Source: Bacillota bacterium
GTDB taxonomy: Bacteria; Bacillota; Clostridia; Clostridiales; Clostridiaceae
Reading direction: 5' to 3'
Assembly (NCBI GenBank): GCA_023451395.1
Contig: JAEXZL010000126.1
Coordinates: 1-14,005, forward strand
Length of the DNA: 14,005 nt
The position numbers were made by a program, and so were the translations under genes. Positions 5,648-12,063 of the stretch are shown here, one piece after another. Numbering within the stretch: the first letter of the stretch is position 1; each line of letters starts with the position of its first letter. The notes under the pieces are model-generated. The model saw only the letters and a program-made list of their open reading frames with translations, searched no databases and was not told the DNA's origin.

Positions 5648-5661
5648 AGGAGGAAGGAATT

Positions 5662-5883
5662 ATGGAGAGCAGAACGTTAATAATGACCTTTAAGAATATG
5701 GAAGGCAAGAAGGTAAATGTAAGGCTTAATAATCTTAGAGAGGATTTAACAGAAGGAGAAGTAGCTGCTGCTATGGATACCATATTATCAGCTAATATAA
5801 TTATAAATGCCGGAGGGGATTTAATCTCTAAGGAAGAGGCTGAAATCGTGGTTAGCAATACCACCAGTATTGTAGTGAAATAA
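5662..5883 (+). CDS. DUF2922 family small protein
   Basis: A 73-residue protein matching the DUF2922 pattern: a beta strand (RTLIMTFKNMEGKKVNVRL), a helix with LTEGEVAAAMDTIL at about residues 29-44, then strands and a C-terminal VVSNTTSIVVK. Function is unknown. It is the usual partner of a DUF1659 protein, and the two are of similar size, so a joint role (perhaps a complex) is plausible but inferred. The ATG has AAGGAGG (5647-5653) eight bases upstream. The 87-bp gap to the first gene holds a REP-like palindrome, which could alter the ratio of the two products by attenuating transcription or stabilising the upstream mRNA. Confidence 0.85.
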   Translation: MESRTLIMTFKNMEGKKVNVRLNNLREDLTEGEVAAAMDTILSANIIINAGGDLISKEEAEIVVSNTTSIVVK

Positions 5884-5915
5884 GGAAATACCATTAAAAG
5901 AGAATATAAGAAATG

Positions 5916-5951
5916 AAAAATAAGGCAGAGGTTTTTCTCTGCCTTATTTTT
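5916..5951 (+). terminator. Terminator of the DUF1659/DUF2922 operon
   Basis: A 15-bp stem, AAAAATAAGGCAGAG (5916-5930) with CTCTGCCTTATTTTT (5937-5951), and a six-base loop. The T-run is part of the right arm and is followed by GTTTT. Confidence 0.9.
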
Positions 5952-5961
5952 GTTTTAATGC

Positions 5962-6010
5962 ACAGCTGGTGCATATAATATAATATATGCACCAGCTGTA
6001 TATATTTTTT
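5962..6010. terminator. Long perfect hairpin, possible second terminator
   Basis: A perfect 16-bp inverted repeat, ACAGCTGGTGCATATA (5962-5977) with TATATGCACCAGCTGT (5984-5999), a six-base loop and then T6 at 6005-6010. It stands 10 bp after the operon terminator. It may act as a backup terminator; as a palindrome it could equally be a protein-binding site before the next operon. Confidence 0.6.
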
Positions 6011-6031
6011 AGAGGTGAAAAGTTCTTTTAG

Positions 6032-6060
6032 TTTAATATCCATTCAGCAATTGATATAAT
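6032..6060 (+). promoter_or_regulatory. Extended -10 promoter of the zinc-ribbon/GNAT operon
   Basis: TGATATAAT (6052-6060) is a perfect extended -10 element; the -35 TTTAAT (6032-6037, 17-nt spacer) is weak. The leader would be about 75 nt and includes a nine-codon frame with its own Shine-Dalgarno sequence. Confidence 0.6.
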
Positions 6061-6142
6061 ATTAATAAAATAAAGACTATTATTCTTAGAAGGTAAGAAA
6101 ATGCATGAAACCATATATGAAATTCAGTAAGGGGGAGTTGGT

Positions 6143-6571
6143 ATGAGAAGTATTAAACCTGGGAGAGGACCATCAATGATGGGAGCTGTGGGAGCTATTG
6201 GTGCAGCAATATTTGGAGTATTTTGGATAGGTATGGCCATATCCATGGGAGCACCTATTATATTTCCTGCTTTTGGGGTGATTTTTATTGGCATGGCCAT
6301 AGCACAAGCAGTATATAATTATAAAAATGCAACTAGCAAGAATAGGTACTCAGCCTTTGATATAACTGATGAACAGGAGGAAGAGGATCCATTAAATAAA
6401 TACTTTGGAGAGAAAAATCCCTATAAAAATCAGTATGACAGCTATACTGAGCATAAGGAAGAGGGACCGACAGAAGTAGAAAAGGGAGAAAGTAAATTTT
6501 GTCCTTATTGTGGAGCTAAGGTAGAGGGTGATTATACTTACTGCAATAAATGTGGTAAGAAGCTTCCTTAG
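6143..6571 (+). CDS. Membrane protein with C-terminal zinc ribbon
   Basis: A 142-residue protein with two glycine/alanine-rich membrane segments at about residues 11-33 and 37-57, an acidic linker (QEEEDP, KEEGPTEVEKGE) and a C-terminal zinc ribbon, CPYCG...CNKCG, with cysteines at 120, 123, 134 and 137. This is the common zinc-ribbon tail used for protein interaction or structural zinc binding; with both termini probably cytoplasmic the ribbon would face the cytosol. I do not recognise the membrane part as a named family. The ATG is preceded by AAGGGGGAG (6129-6137). It is the first gene of a two-gene unit, 25 bp before the acetyltransferase. Confidence 0.85.
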   Translation: MRSIKPGRGPSMMGAVGAIGAAIFGVFWIGMAISMGAPIIFPAFGVIFIGMAIAQAVYNYKNATSKNRYSAFDITDEQEEEDPLNKYFGEKNPYKNQYDSYTEHKEEGPTEVEKGESKFCPYCGAKVEGDYTYCNKCGKKLP

Positions 6572-6596
6572 GAGGCTTTTTAAAGGGGGAGAAATA

Positions 6597-7433
6597 ATGA
6601 GTAAGGAAATTTTTAAAGTCATTAAGGAAAGTCTTAAAAATTATAGATTTACTTCATTAAATTATACAGAGTATGAAGATATAAAGGACTATGAAATAAC
6701 CTCCAATAACAAGGATTTAATACTTCTTTATGGTCTTGATAAGGAAAAAAATTTATATGAATATCACTTTGCAGCAAATAAAGTGGAGGATCTTATAAGG
6801 GAGCTTAGAAAGGATGAGGACAAGGCTCTTATAACCTTTATTCCTGATGAGTGGACTGCAGCTTTAGAGAAAAATAACTTTAAAGTTTTTGCTTTGTGGA
6901 ATGATTATAGAAATGAAAATATAGAGGATACTATTGCTAAAACAGCTGCCTTTGAGGAAACTGCCTTTAAGGTGGAAGCTTTAAAGGAGAGTGATGCAGC
7001 AGAAATATCCGAGGTTACCCTAGCTTGTAGAGGACAGAGCAGAGGCTTTACTGGTCAAAGTCAGGAATGGGTAAAAAAATGGATTCGTCAGGAAGATCCT
7101 TGGGTAAAAGGATCAGATGCAAAAAATTGCTGCGTTTTAGGCTGCAGGTATCAGGATAGATTAGTAGGTATTATCTGCCTTGCTGCCTATGGTTATAATG
7201 GGGAAAAAGGGCCAATACTTTGGATTAGGGAGTTAGCGGTGGCTCCTGAATATAGTGGCCAAGGTATTGGAAGGGCTCTCTTAAGAGCCGGACTTAGCTA
7301 TGGAAAGACTATAGGGACAAAGAGAGGCTTTCTCATGGCAGATGAGTGCAATAATCATGCCATCAGGTTGTATAATGCCTTTAGCTTTATGGGAATAAAA
7401 GAGAATGCACAAAGAGATATGATTAGAGAATAG
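6597..7433 (+). CDS. GNAT family N-acetyltransferase
   Basis: A 278-residue protein. The C-terminal half (about 127-278) is a GNAT domain that transfers an acyl group from acyl-CoA to an amine. Motif A is IRELAVAPEYSGQGIGRALL (from residue 210), with the pyrophosphate loop SGQGIG at 220-225, where serine stands in the position usually held by Gln or Arg. Motif B follows as RGFLMADECNNHAIRLYNAF. The N-terminal 120 residues are an additional domain, perhaps a degenerate second GNAT fold, so the protein is longer than simple GNATs (about 150). The substrate is unknown. The start is ATG 6597 with AAAGGGGGAG just upstream; the frame is open further up, but that would overlap the zinc-ribbon gene. 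It is the second gene of the operon and ends at a terminator. Confidence 0.88.
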   Translation: MSKEIFKVIKESLKNYRFTSLNYTEYEDIKDYEITSNNKDLILLYGLDKEKNLYEYHFAANKVEDLIRELRKDEDKALITFIPDEWTAALEKNNFKVFALWNDYRNENIEDTIAKTAAFEETAFKVEALKESDAAEISEVTLACRGQSRGFTGQSQEWVKKWIRQEDPWVKGSDAKNCCVLGCRYQDRLVGIICLAAYGYNGEKGPILWIRELAVAPEYSGQGIGRALLRAGLSYGKTIGTKRGFLMADECNNHAIRLYNAFSFMGIKENAQRDMIRE

Positions 7434-7451
7434 GACAATCTTTAAGGGGTA

Positions 7452-7502
7452 AAAATCAATAAAGTGCCGATAGCCATAAGCCATCGACACTTTATTGATT
7501 TT
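7452..7502. terminator. Bidirectional terminator overlapping the end of the minus-strand gene
   Basis: A 15-bp perfect stem, AAAATCAATAAAGTG (7452-7466) with CACTTTATTGATTTT (7488-7502), extended inward by four pairs (CGAT/ATCG). It lies between the convergent GNAT gene and the gene ending at 7492, and its right arm contains the last codons and stop of the latter. Confidence 0.8.
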
Positions 7503-8178
7503 GAAAGATGTATAGTTTTACCAATAAGCCGTCCTCTTGCTCTTCTGCTCTTAAAAGTGAAAGGGTTACTACGTAATTTCCATAAATAAAACAATGGTCT
7601 TGGGAGGAATTGTTTTTTATGTCATCAAGGAATAACGCTATTATCCTTCTGTTTATTACATTGTGAAGCTCTGTAGTATCCTCACCTAGAAGGGTAGATA
7701 AGAAGCTTTTTCTTATGGATGTCAATACTTCTTCTGATCTTGCTGTAAAAGGGACGGACTGAGATAATTTCATGGATAATATTTTATTTCGATATTTATA
7801 GAGCTTAACCTCTGTGCCATAGCTTAAGTCCTCTGAATAGAATGAATCAAGCTTCAAAATAAGCTCTCCTATACCGCTTTTGTGCAGATTTTGATTAAGG
7901 CTGCTATCTGCTACTTCTGGAAGGTTTATTAAAGTATTAATAAGCTTTTCTCCCTGAATATCTAATCCCATTATAGAACGGAGACTTTTAATATCCTGGA
8001 GACGTTCTTCTCTTAAGGCTTTTATATCCTCGTTTTCTTCCCTTTGAGGAGATAAGCCTAAGGAGGAATTTACAGGAACCGTTGCTTCTTCAGAGTCCTT
8101 ATCTTCAGAAATATTGTTCCATGAGGAAAGAACTAAGAAGGCTATGAAAAACATTGATGTTTTAATAAATCTTTTCAT
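7492..8178 (-). CDS. Exported protein of unknown function
   Basis: A 228-residue protein with an N-terminal signal sequence (MKRFIKTSMFFIAFLVLSSW); no lipobox cysteine is present, so it is either secreted or retained by an uncleaved anchor. It is followed by a polar, acidic stretch to residue 55 and a helical segment (IKALREERLQDIKSLRSIMG). The rest looks like a mixed alpha/beta domain with strands such as TEVKLYKYRNKILSMKL and CFIYGNYVVTLSLL. I do not recognise a family or motif. The ATG has only a weak GGGG-type ribosome binding site. The gene is divergent from the glycogen operon, with promoters placed almost back to back. Confidence 0.75.
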   Translation of the reverse strand: MKRFIKTSMFFIAFLVLSSWNNISEDKDSEEATVPVNSSLGLSPQREENEDIKALREERLQDIKSLRSIMGLDIQGEKLINTLINLPEVADSSLNQNLHKSGIGELILKLDSFYSEDLSYGTEVKLYKYRNKILSMKLSQSVPFTARSEEVLTSIRKSFLSTLLGEDTTELHNVINRRIIALFLDDIKNNSSQDHCFIYGNYVVTLSLLRAEEQEDGLLVKLYIFQNQ

Positions 8179-8257
8179 CTCAAAACCCCAATAAATTTAT
8201 AAAACCCTTATAGTTAAAGTATTTACACTTTTTTCAGCTTTAAACATTAAGAGTATT

Positions 8258-8286
8258 ATTACATTTATATAAAATCTTATAATCAA
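8258..8286 (-). promoter_or_regulatory. Probable promoter of the exported-protein gene
   Basis: On the minus strand TTGATT (8281-8286), a 17-nt spacer and TGTAAT (8258-8263), about 75 nt before the start codon. Its -35 lies only five bases from the -35 of the divergent glg promoter. Confidence 0.5.
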
Positions 8287-8291
8287 TAATG

Positions 8292-8319
8292 TTTAGATTA
8301 ATAAAATTTATGATATAAT
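8292..8319 (+). promoter_or_regulatory. Extended -10 promoter of the glg operon
   Basis: TGATATAAT (8311-8319) is a perfect extended -10; TTTAGA (8292-8297) is a partial -35 at 16 nt. The leader to glgB would be about 200 nt. A second TATAAT lies at 8464-8469 without a good -35 and could be an alternative start. The leader is AT-rich and holds an inverted repeat GTTTACTAT (8330-8338)/ATAGTAAAC (8402-8410), but no known riboswitch. Confidence 0.55.
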
Positions 8320-8525
8320 TCTATTAAAAGTTTACTATAGTGAATATTTATCAAATAATAAACATAAAAAATAATCTATAAATATTATAAAGATATAACT
8401 AATAGTAAACAGTAAAAACTATAAGCAGCAGTAATATTGATTTATTAAGAGAAAAAGCCACAGTATAATTGCAGAAGCATTTGTAGTTTAGTCAAAAAAT
8501 TATATTTAGAAGTGGAGGCTTGTTG

Positions 8526-10562
8526 GTGGAGAATAAAAAAAAGATTAAGACTGCTAGCACACCAAAAAAGAAGGCTCTAAAAGAGCAAAAAAATGTGAAA
8601 GCGGTTGCACAGAAAAAACCTAAAAAACAAATTGAGAAAACTGCAGAAAAGTCAGAGAAAAAAACTTCTCAAAAGCCCATTATATCAGACTTTGACCTGT
8701 ACCTATTCCATGAGGGTCACAATTATTCAAGTTACAGTTTTATGGGGGCACATTATAAATATGAAAAGCGTAAATGGGGAGTAAGATTTACCACTTGGGC
8801 TCCAAAAGCTATAAGTATTTATGTAGTAGGGGAATTTTCTTCCTGGAAGACAAAGAACGAATATGCTATGGAAAAGATTTCGGAGCAGGGACTTTGGAGC
8901 ATATTCATACCGGGAATTTCCGTTGGGGATATTTATAAATATGCAGTGATAGGTGAAAACAAAAAGACAATACTTAAAGCTGACCCTTATGCCTTTAGAA
9001 GCGAGCTTAGGCCAAATACTGCTTCGGTAGTTCTGGGAAAAGACACTTATAAATGGCAGGATAGAAAATGGTTAAATAAAAGAAATAAAACAGATCTTTT
9101 AAAGAGTCCTATGAATATTTATGAGCTCCATCTAGGCTCTTGGAGGACAAATAAAGAGGGAGAGTTTTTAACCTACAGAGAGGCAGCAGAAGAGCTTGCA
9201 AAATACGTTGTAGAAATGGGTTATACCCATGTTGAATTCATGCCTCTTATGGAGCATCCTCTAGATGCCTCCTGGGGTTATCAGATAGTAGGTTATTATT
9301 CCTTAACTAGTAGATTTGGAAGCCCTGAGGATTTTAAATATTTAGTTGATACCCTTCATCAAGTAGGTATCGGTATAATTTTTGATTGGGTTCCAGGGCA
9401 TTTTTGCAAGGATCTTCATGGTCTTTATAGATTTGATGGAAGCCCTACCTATGAATATCAGGATGTAAATAAAGCAGAAAACCATGGTTGGGGAGCAGCT
9501 AATTTTGACTTGGGACGACCAGAGGTAAAGAGCTTCTTAATCTCTAATGCTCTTTATTGGATGAGAGAGTACCATATAGATGGACTCAGAGTGGATGCAG
9601 TAGCTAACATGCTTTACCTTGACTATGAGGGATATAAGCCTTGGACGCCAAATAAGCATGGAGGAAATGAAAATTTAGAAGCAATAGAATTTATTAAAGA
9701 GCTAAATACAGCCATTTATAAGGAGTTCCCTCAGGCTATAATGATAGCGGAGGAGTCTACCACCTATCCCTTTGTTACAAAACCTGTAGAGGATGGGGGC
9801 TTAGGCTTCAAATTCAAATGGAACATGGGCTGGATGAATGATCTTTTAGAATATGTAGAGCTTGACCCAGTATATAGAAAGTTTCATCACAATCTATTAA
9901 CCTTCTCCATGATGTATTCCTATAATGAAAACTTCATTTTACCTATTTCTCACGATGAGGTGGTTCATGGAAAAAAATCCTTAGTGGATAAAATGTGGGG
10001 AGATTATTGGAATAAGTTTGCAGGGCTTAGGGCTTTTATAGCCTTTATGTTCACCCATCCTGGTAAAAAGACTTTATTCATGGGTAATGATTTTGCTCAG
10101 TTTATTGAATGGAGATACTATGAAGAGCTGGAATGGAAGCTTATAGACCAGTATGAAATGCATAAAAAAACACAATATTTCTTTAAAACCATAAATGAAT
10201 TTTATAAAGAAAATAAGGCTCTATGGCAGGAGGACTATAGTTATCAAGGCTTCCAGTGGATAGATGCGGATAATGCTAATCAAAGTCTTTTAGTTTTTAT
10301 GAGAAAGACAGAAAATCCTTTAGAAACACTGGTGGTATTGGTTAATTTCACACCGGTGGTGTATTATAACTATAAAATTGGAGTACCTTACCCTGGCAAA
10401 TACGTTGAAGCATTAAACACAGATGATAAGAAGTTTGGAGGTTCTGGACAGGTAATAGAAGAGGAGCTTTTCTCTGAAGAGGGAGAATGGCACAATCAAA
10501 AGCAGTATATTACCCTAAAGGTGCCCCCCATGGCAGCACTTATTTTAAAATATAAAAAGTAG
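8526..10562 (+). CDS. glgB: 1,4-alpha-glucan branching enzyme
   Basis: GlgB cuts an alpha-1,4 glucan chain and rejoins it in alpha-1,6 linkage, making the branches of glycogen in the cytoplasm. The 678-residue protein has an N-terminal CBM48/isoamylase-type module (about 60-165, with WGVRFTTWAPKAISIYVVGEF), a GH13 barrel and a C-terminal beta domain. All four GH13 regions are intact: DWVPGHF (D287), GLRVDAVANM with the nucleophile D357, AEEST (E409-E410, acid/base) and PISHDEVVHGKKS (H476-D477). Residues 1-50 form a lysine-rich extension (19 Lys) not needed for the fold. The start is taken as GTG 8526: AGTGGAGG (8511-8518) lies seven bases before it, while the TTG codons at 8520 and 8523 are too close. 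First gene of the glg operon. Confidence 0.97.
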   Translation: MENKKKIKTASTPKKKALKEQKNVKAVAQKKPKKQIEKTAEKSEKKTSQKPIISDFDLYLFHEGHNYSSYSFMGAHYKYEKRKWGVRFTTWAPKAISIYVVGEFSSWKTKNEYAMEKISEQGLWSIFIPGISVGDIYKYAVIGENKKTILKADPYAFRSELRPNTASVVLGKDTYKWQDRKWLNKRNKTDLLKSPMNIYELHLGSWRTNKEGEFLTYREAAEELAKYVVEMGYTHVEFMPLMEHPLDASWGYQIVGYYSLTSRFGSPEDFKYLVDTLHQVGIGIIFDWVPGHFCKDLHGLYRFDGSPTYEYQDVNKAENHGWGAANFDLGRPEVKSFLISNALYWMREYHIDGLRVDAVANMLYLDYEGYKPWTPNKHGGNENLEAIEFIKELNTAIYKEFPQAIMIAEESTTYPFVTKPVEDGGLGFKFKWNMGWMNDLLEYVELDPVYRKFHHNLLTFSMMYSYNENFILPISHDEVVHGKKSLVDKMWGDYWNKFAGLRAFIAFMFTHPGKKTLFMGNDFAQFIEWRYYEELEWKLIDQYEMHKKTQYFFKTINEFYKENKALWQEDYSYQGFQWIDADNANQSLLVFMRKTENPLETLVVLVNFTPVVYYNYKIGVPYPGKYVEALNTDDKKFGGSGQVIEEELFSEEGEWHNQKQYITLKVPPMAALILKYKK

Positions 10563-10575
10563 TAGGAGGATAATG

Positions 10576-12012
10576 ATGAAAAAAATATTATTTGTGGCAG
10601 CGGAAGCAGATCCCTTTATAAAAACTGGAGGACTAGGGGATGTAGCTTATGCTCTGCCTAAAGCTTTAAAGGAACTGGGAGATGATATCAGAGTAGTCAT
10701 TCCTAAATACAAAAATATAGCTGGAAAATATATAGAAAGTCTAGAATTTGTAAAGAGCTTCAATACCTGGGTTGGCTGGAGAAATCAATACTGCGGCATT
10801 TTCAAGTGCCAGGTGGAGAACGTAACCTACTATCTTATAGATAATGAGTACTATTTTGGACGAGATGGCCTTTATGGTTATTTTGATGATGGAGAACGCT
10901 TTGCTTTCTTTAACAGAGCGGTGATGGAAATGCTCAAGGAGATAGATTGGAAGCCAGATGTGATTCACTGCAACGATTGGCAGACAGGTATGATACCAGT
11001 GCTATATGAGCTTCAATATAATAATGATCCTTATTATTCTAATATAAAAACTGTGTACAGCATTCATAATCTTTTGTTTCAGGGAGTTTATGATCCTAAG
11101 GTGTTAAGCGAACTCTTTGGATGGGATGAACAACAATATAAAAATGGAAACCTCGAGTTTTATGGTGGAGTAAGCTTTATGAAGGGAGGAATAGTCTATG
11201 CCAATAAGGTAACCACTGTAAGCCCTACCTATGCAGAGGAGATTAAAACTCCTATGTACGGAGAGAGGATGGATGGCTTGCTTAGCAGCAACAGCTATAA
11301 GCTTATGGGTATATTGAATGGAATAGATTATTCATCTAACGACCCAGCTTCTGATAAGCTTATTTACAAGAGATTTACTCCAGACAGCTTAAAGGATAAG
11401 AAGATAAATAAGACTAAGCTACAAAAAGATTTAGGACTAACCGTTGATGCAAAAATCCCTATGATAGGAATAGTATCTAGGCTGACCCCTCAAAAGGGAA
11501 TGGATATTCTTGTAAGTATCTTAGATAGAGTTCTTCAGGAAGAGGTTCAGCTAGTAATACTAGGTACCGGTGATTATGGATATGAGGAGCATTTTAAGAA
11601 TCTTCAAAGCAGATATCCTTCAAAGGTTTCAGCAAATATACGCTTTGATAATGCCTTGGCTCATAAGATATATGCCGCATCAGATATCTTCCTTATGCCT
11701 TCTCTATTTGAACCCTGCGGTCTTGGCCAGCTTATAGCCTTAAGATACGGAGCATTGCCTTTAGTTAGGGAAACAGGGGGACTTAAGGACACTATAACCC
11801 CATACAATCAGTACACCGGAGAGGGTAATGGCTTTAGCTTTAAAAATTACAATGCCTATGAGCTGGAAACAGTTCTTAATATGGCCTTAGACTTTTATAA
11901 AAATAAGAGGGTGTGGAATAAGATCGTAAGATCTGCTATGAGATGTGATAATAGCTGGGTAAAATCAGCTAAGATTTATAAGGGGCTTTATGAGGAGCTT
12001 ACTGGGAAATAG
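10576..12012 (+). CDS. glgA: Glycogen synthase (ADP-glucose type)
   Basis: GlgA transfers glucose from ADP-glucose to the non-reducing end of an alpha-1,4 glucan. The 478-residue protein is a complete GT5 enzyme of usual length. The N-terminal Rossmann domain carries the ADP-glucose loop KTGGLGDV (K16-V23), HCNDWQTG and HNLLFQG. The C-terminal domain carries RLTPQKGMDIL, FEPCGLGQLIALRYG (E379 onward, the retaining GT-B signature) and RETGGLKDT. Two ATG codons stand in a row; the second (10576) has the better spacing from AGGAGG (10564-10569), six bases against three. It follows glgB by 13 bp and is surely cotranscribed. The precursor ADP-glucose must come from GlgC(D) encoded elsewhere or downstream. 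Confidence 0.97.
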   Translation: MKKILFVAAEADPFIKTGGLGDVAYALPKALKELGDDIRVVIPKYKNIAGKYIESLEFVKSFNTWVGWRNQYCGIFKCQVENVTYYLIDNEYYFGRDGLYGYFDDGERFAFFNRAVMEMLKEIDWKPDVIHCNDWQTGMIPVLYELQYNNDPYYSNIKTVYSIHNLLFQGVYDPKVLSELFGWDEQQYKNGNLEFYGGVSFMKGGIVYANKVTTVSPTYAEEIKTPMYGERMDGLLSSNSYKLMGILNGIDYSSNDPASDKLIYKRFTPDSLKDKKINKTKLQKDLGLTVDAKIPMIGIVSRLTPQKGMDILVSILDRVLQEEVQLVILGTGDYGYEEHFKNLQSRYPSKVSANIRFDNALAHKIYAASDIFLMPSLFEPCGLGQLIALRYGALPLVRETGGLKDTITPYNQYTGEGNGFSFKNYNAYELETVLNMALDFYKNKRVWNKIVRSAMRCDNSWVKSAKIYKGLYEELTGK

Positions 12013-12063
12013 GTATAAATGATAGGGTGTAATAAGTATAACCAACAAAGGAGGAGAAATCCT

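Noticed and set aside
5613..5894. Minus-strand open frame opposite the DUF2922 gene
   Set aside because: It covers the REP-like element and the well-supported plus-strand gene in antisense, without a start signal.
8320..8525. Riboswitch in the glgB leader
   Set aside because: The leader is simple AT-rich sequence with one distant inverted repeat; no conserved aptamer core was recognisable.
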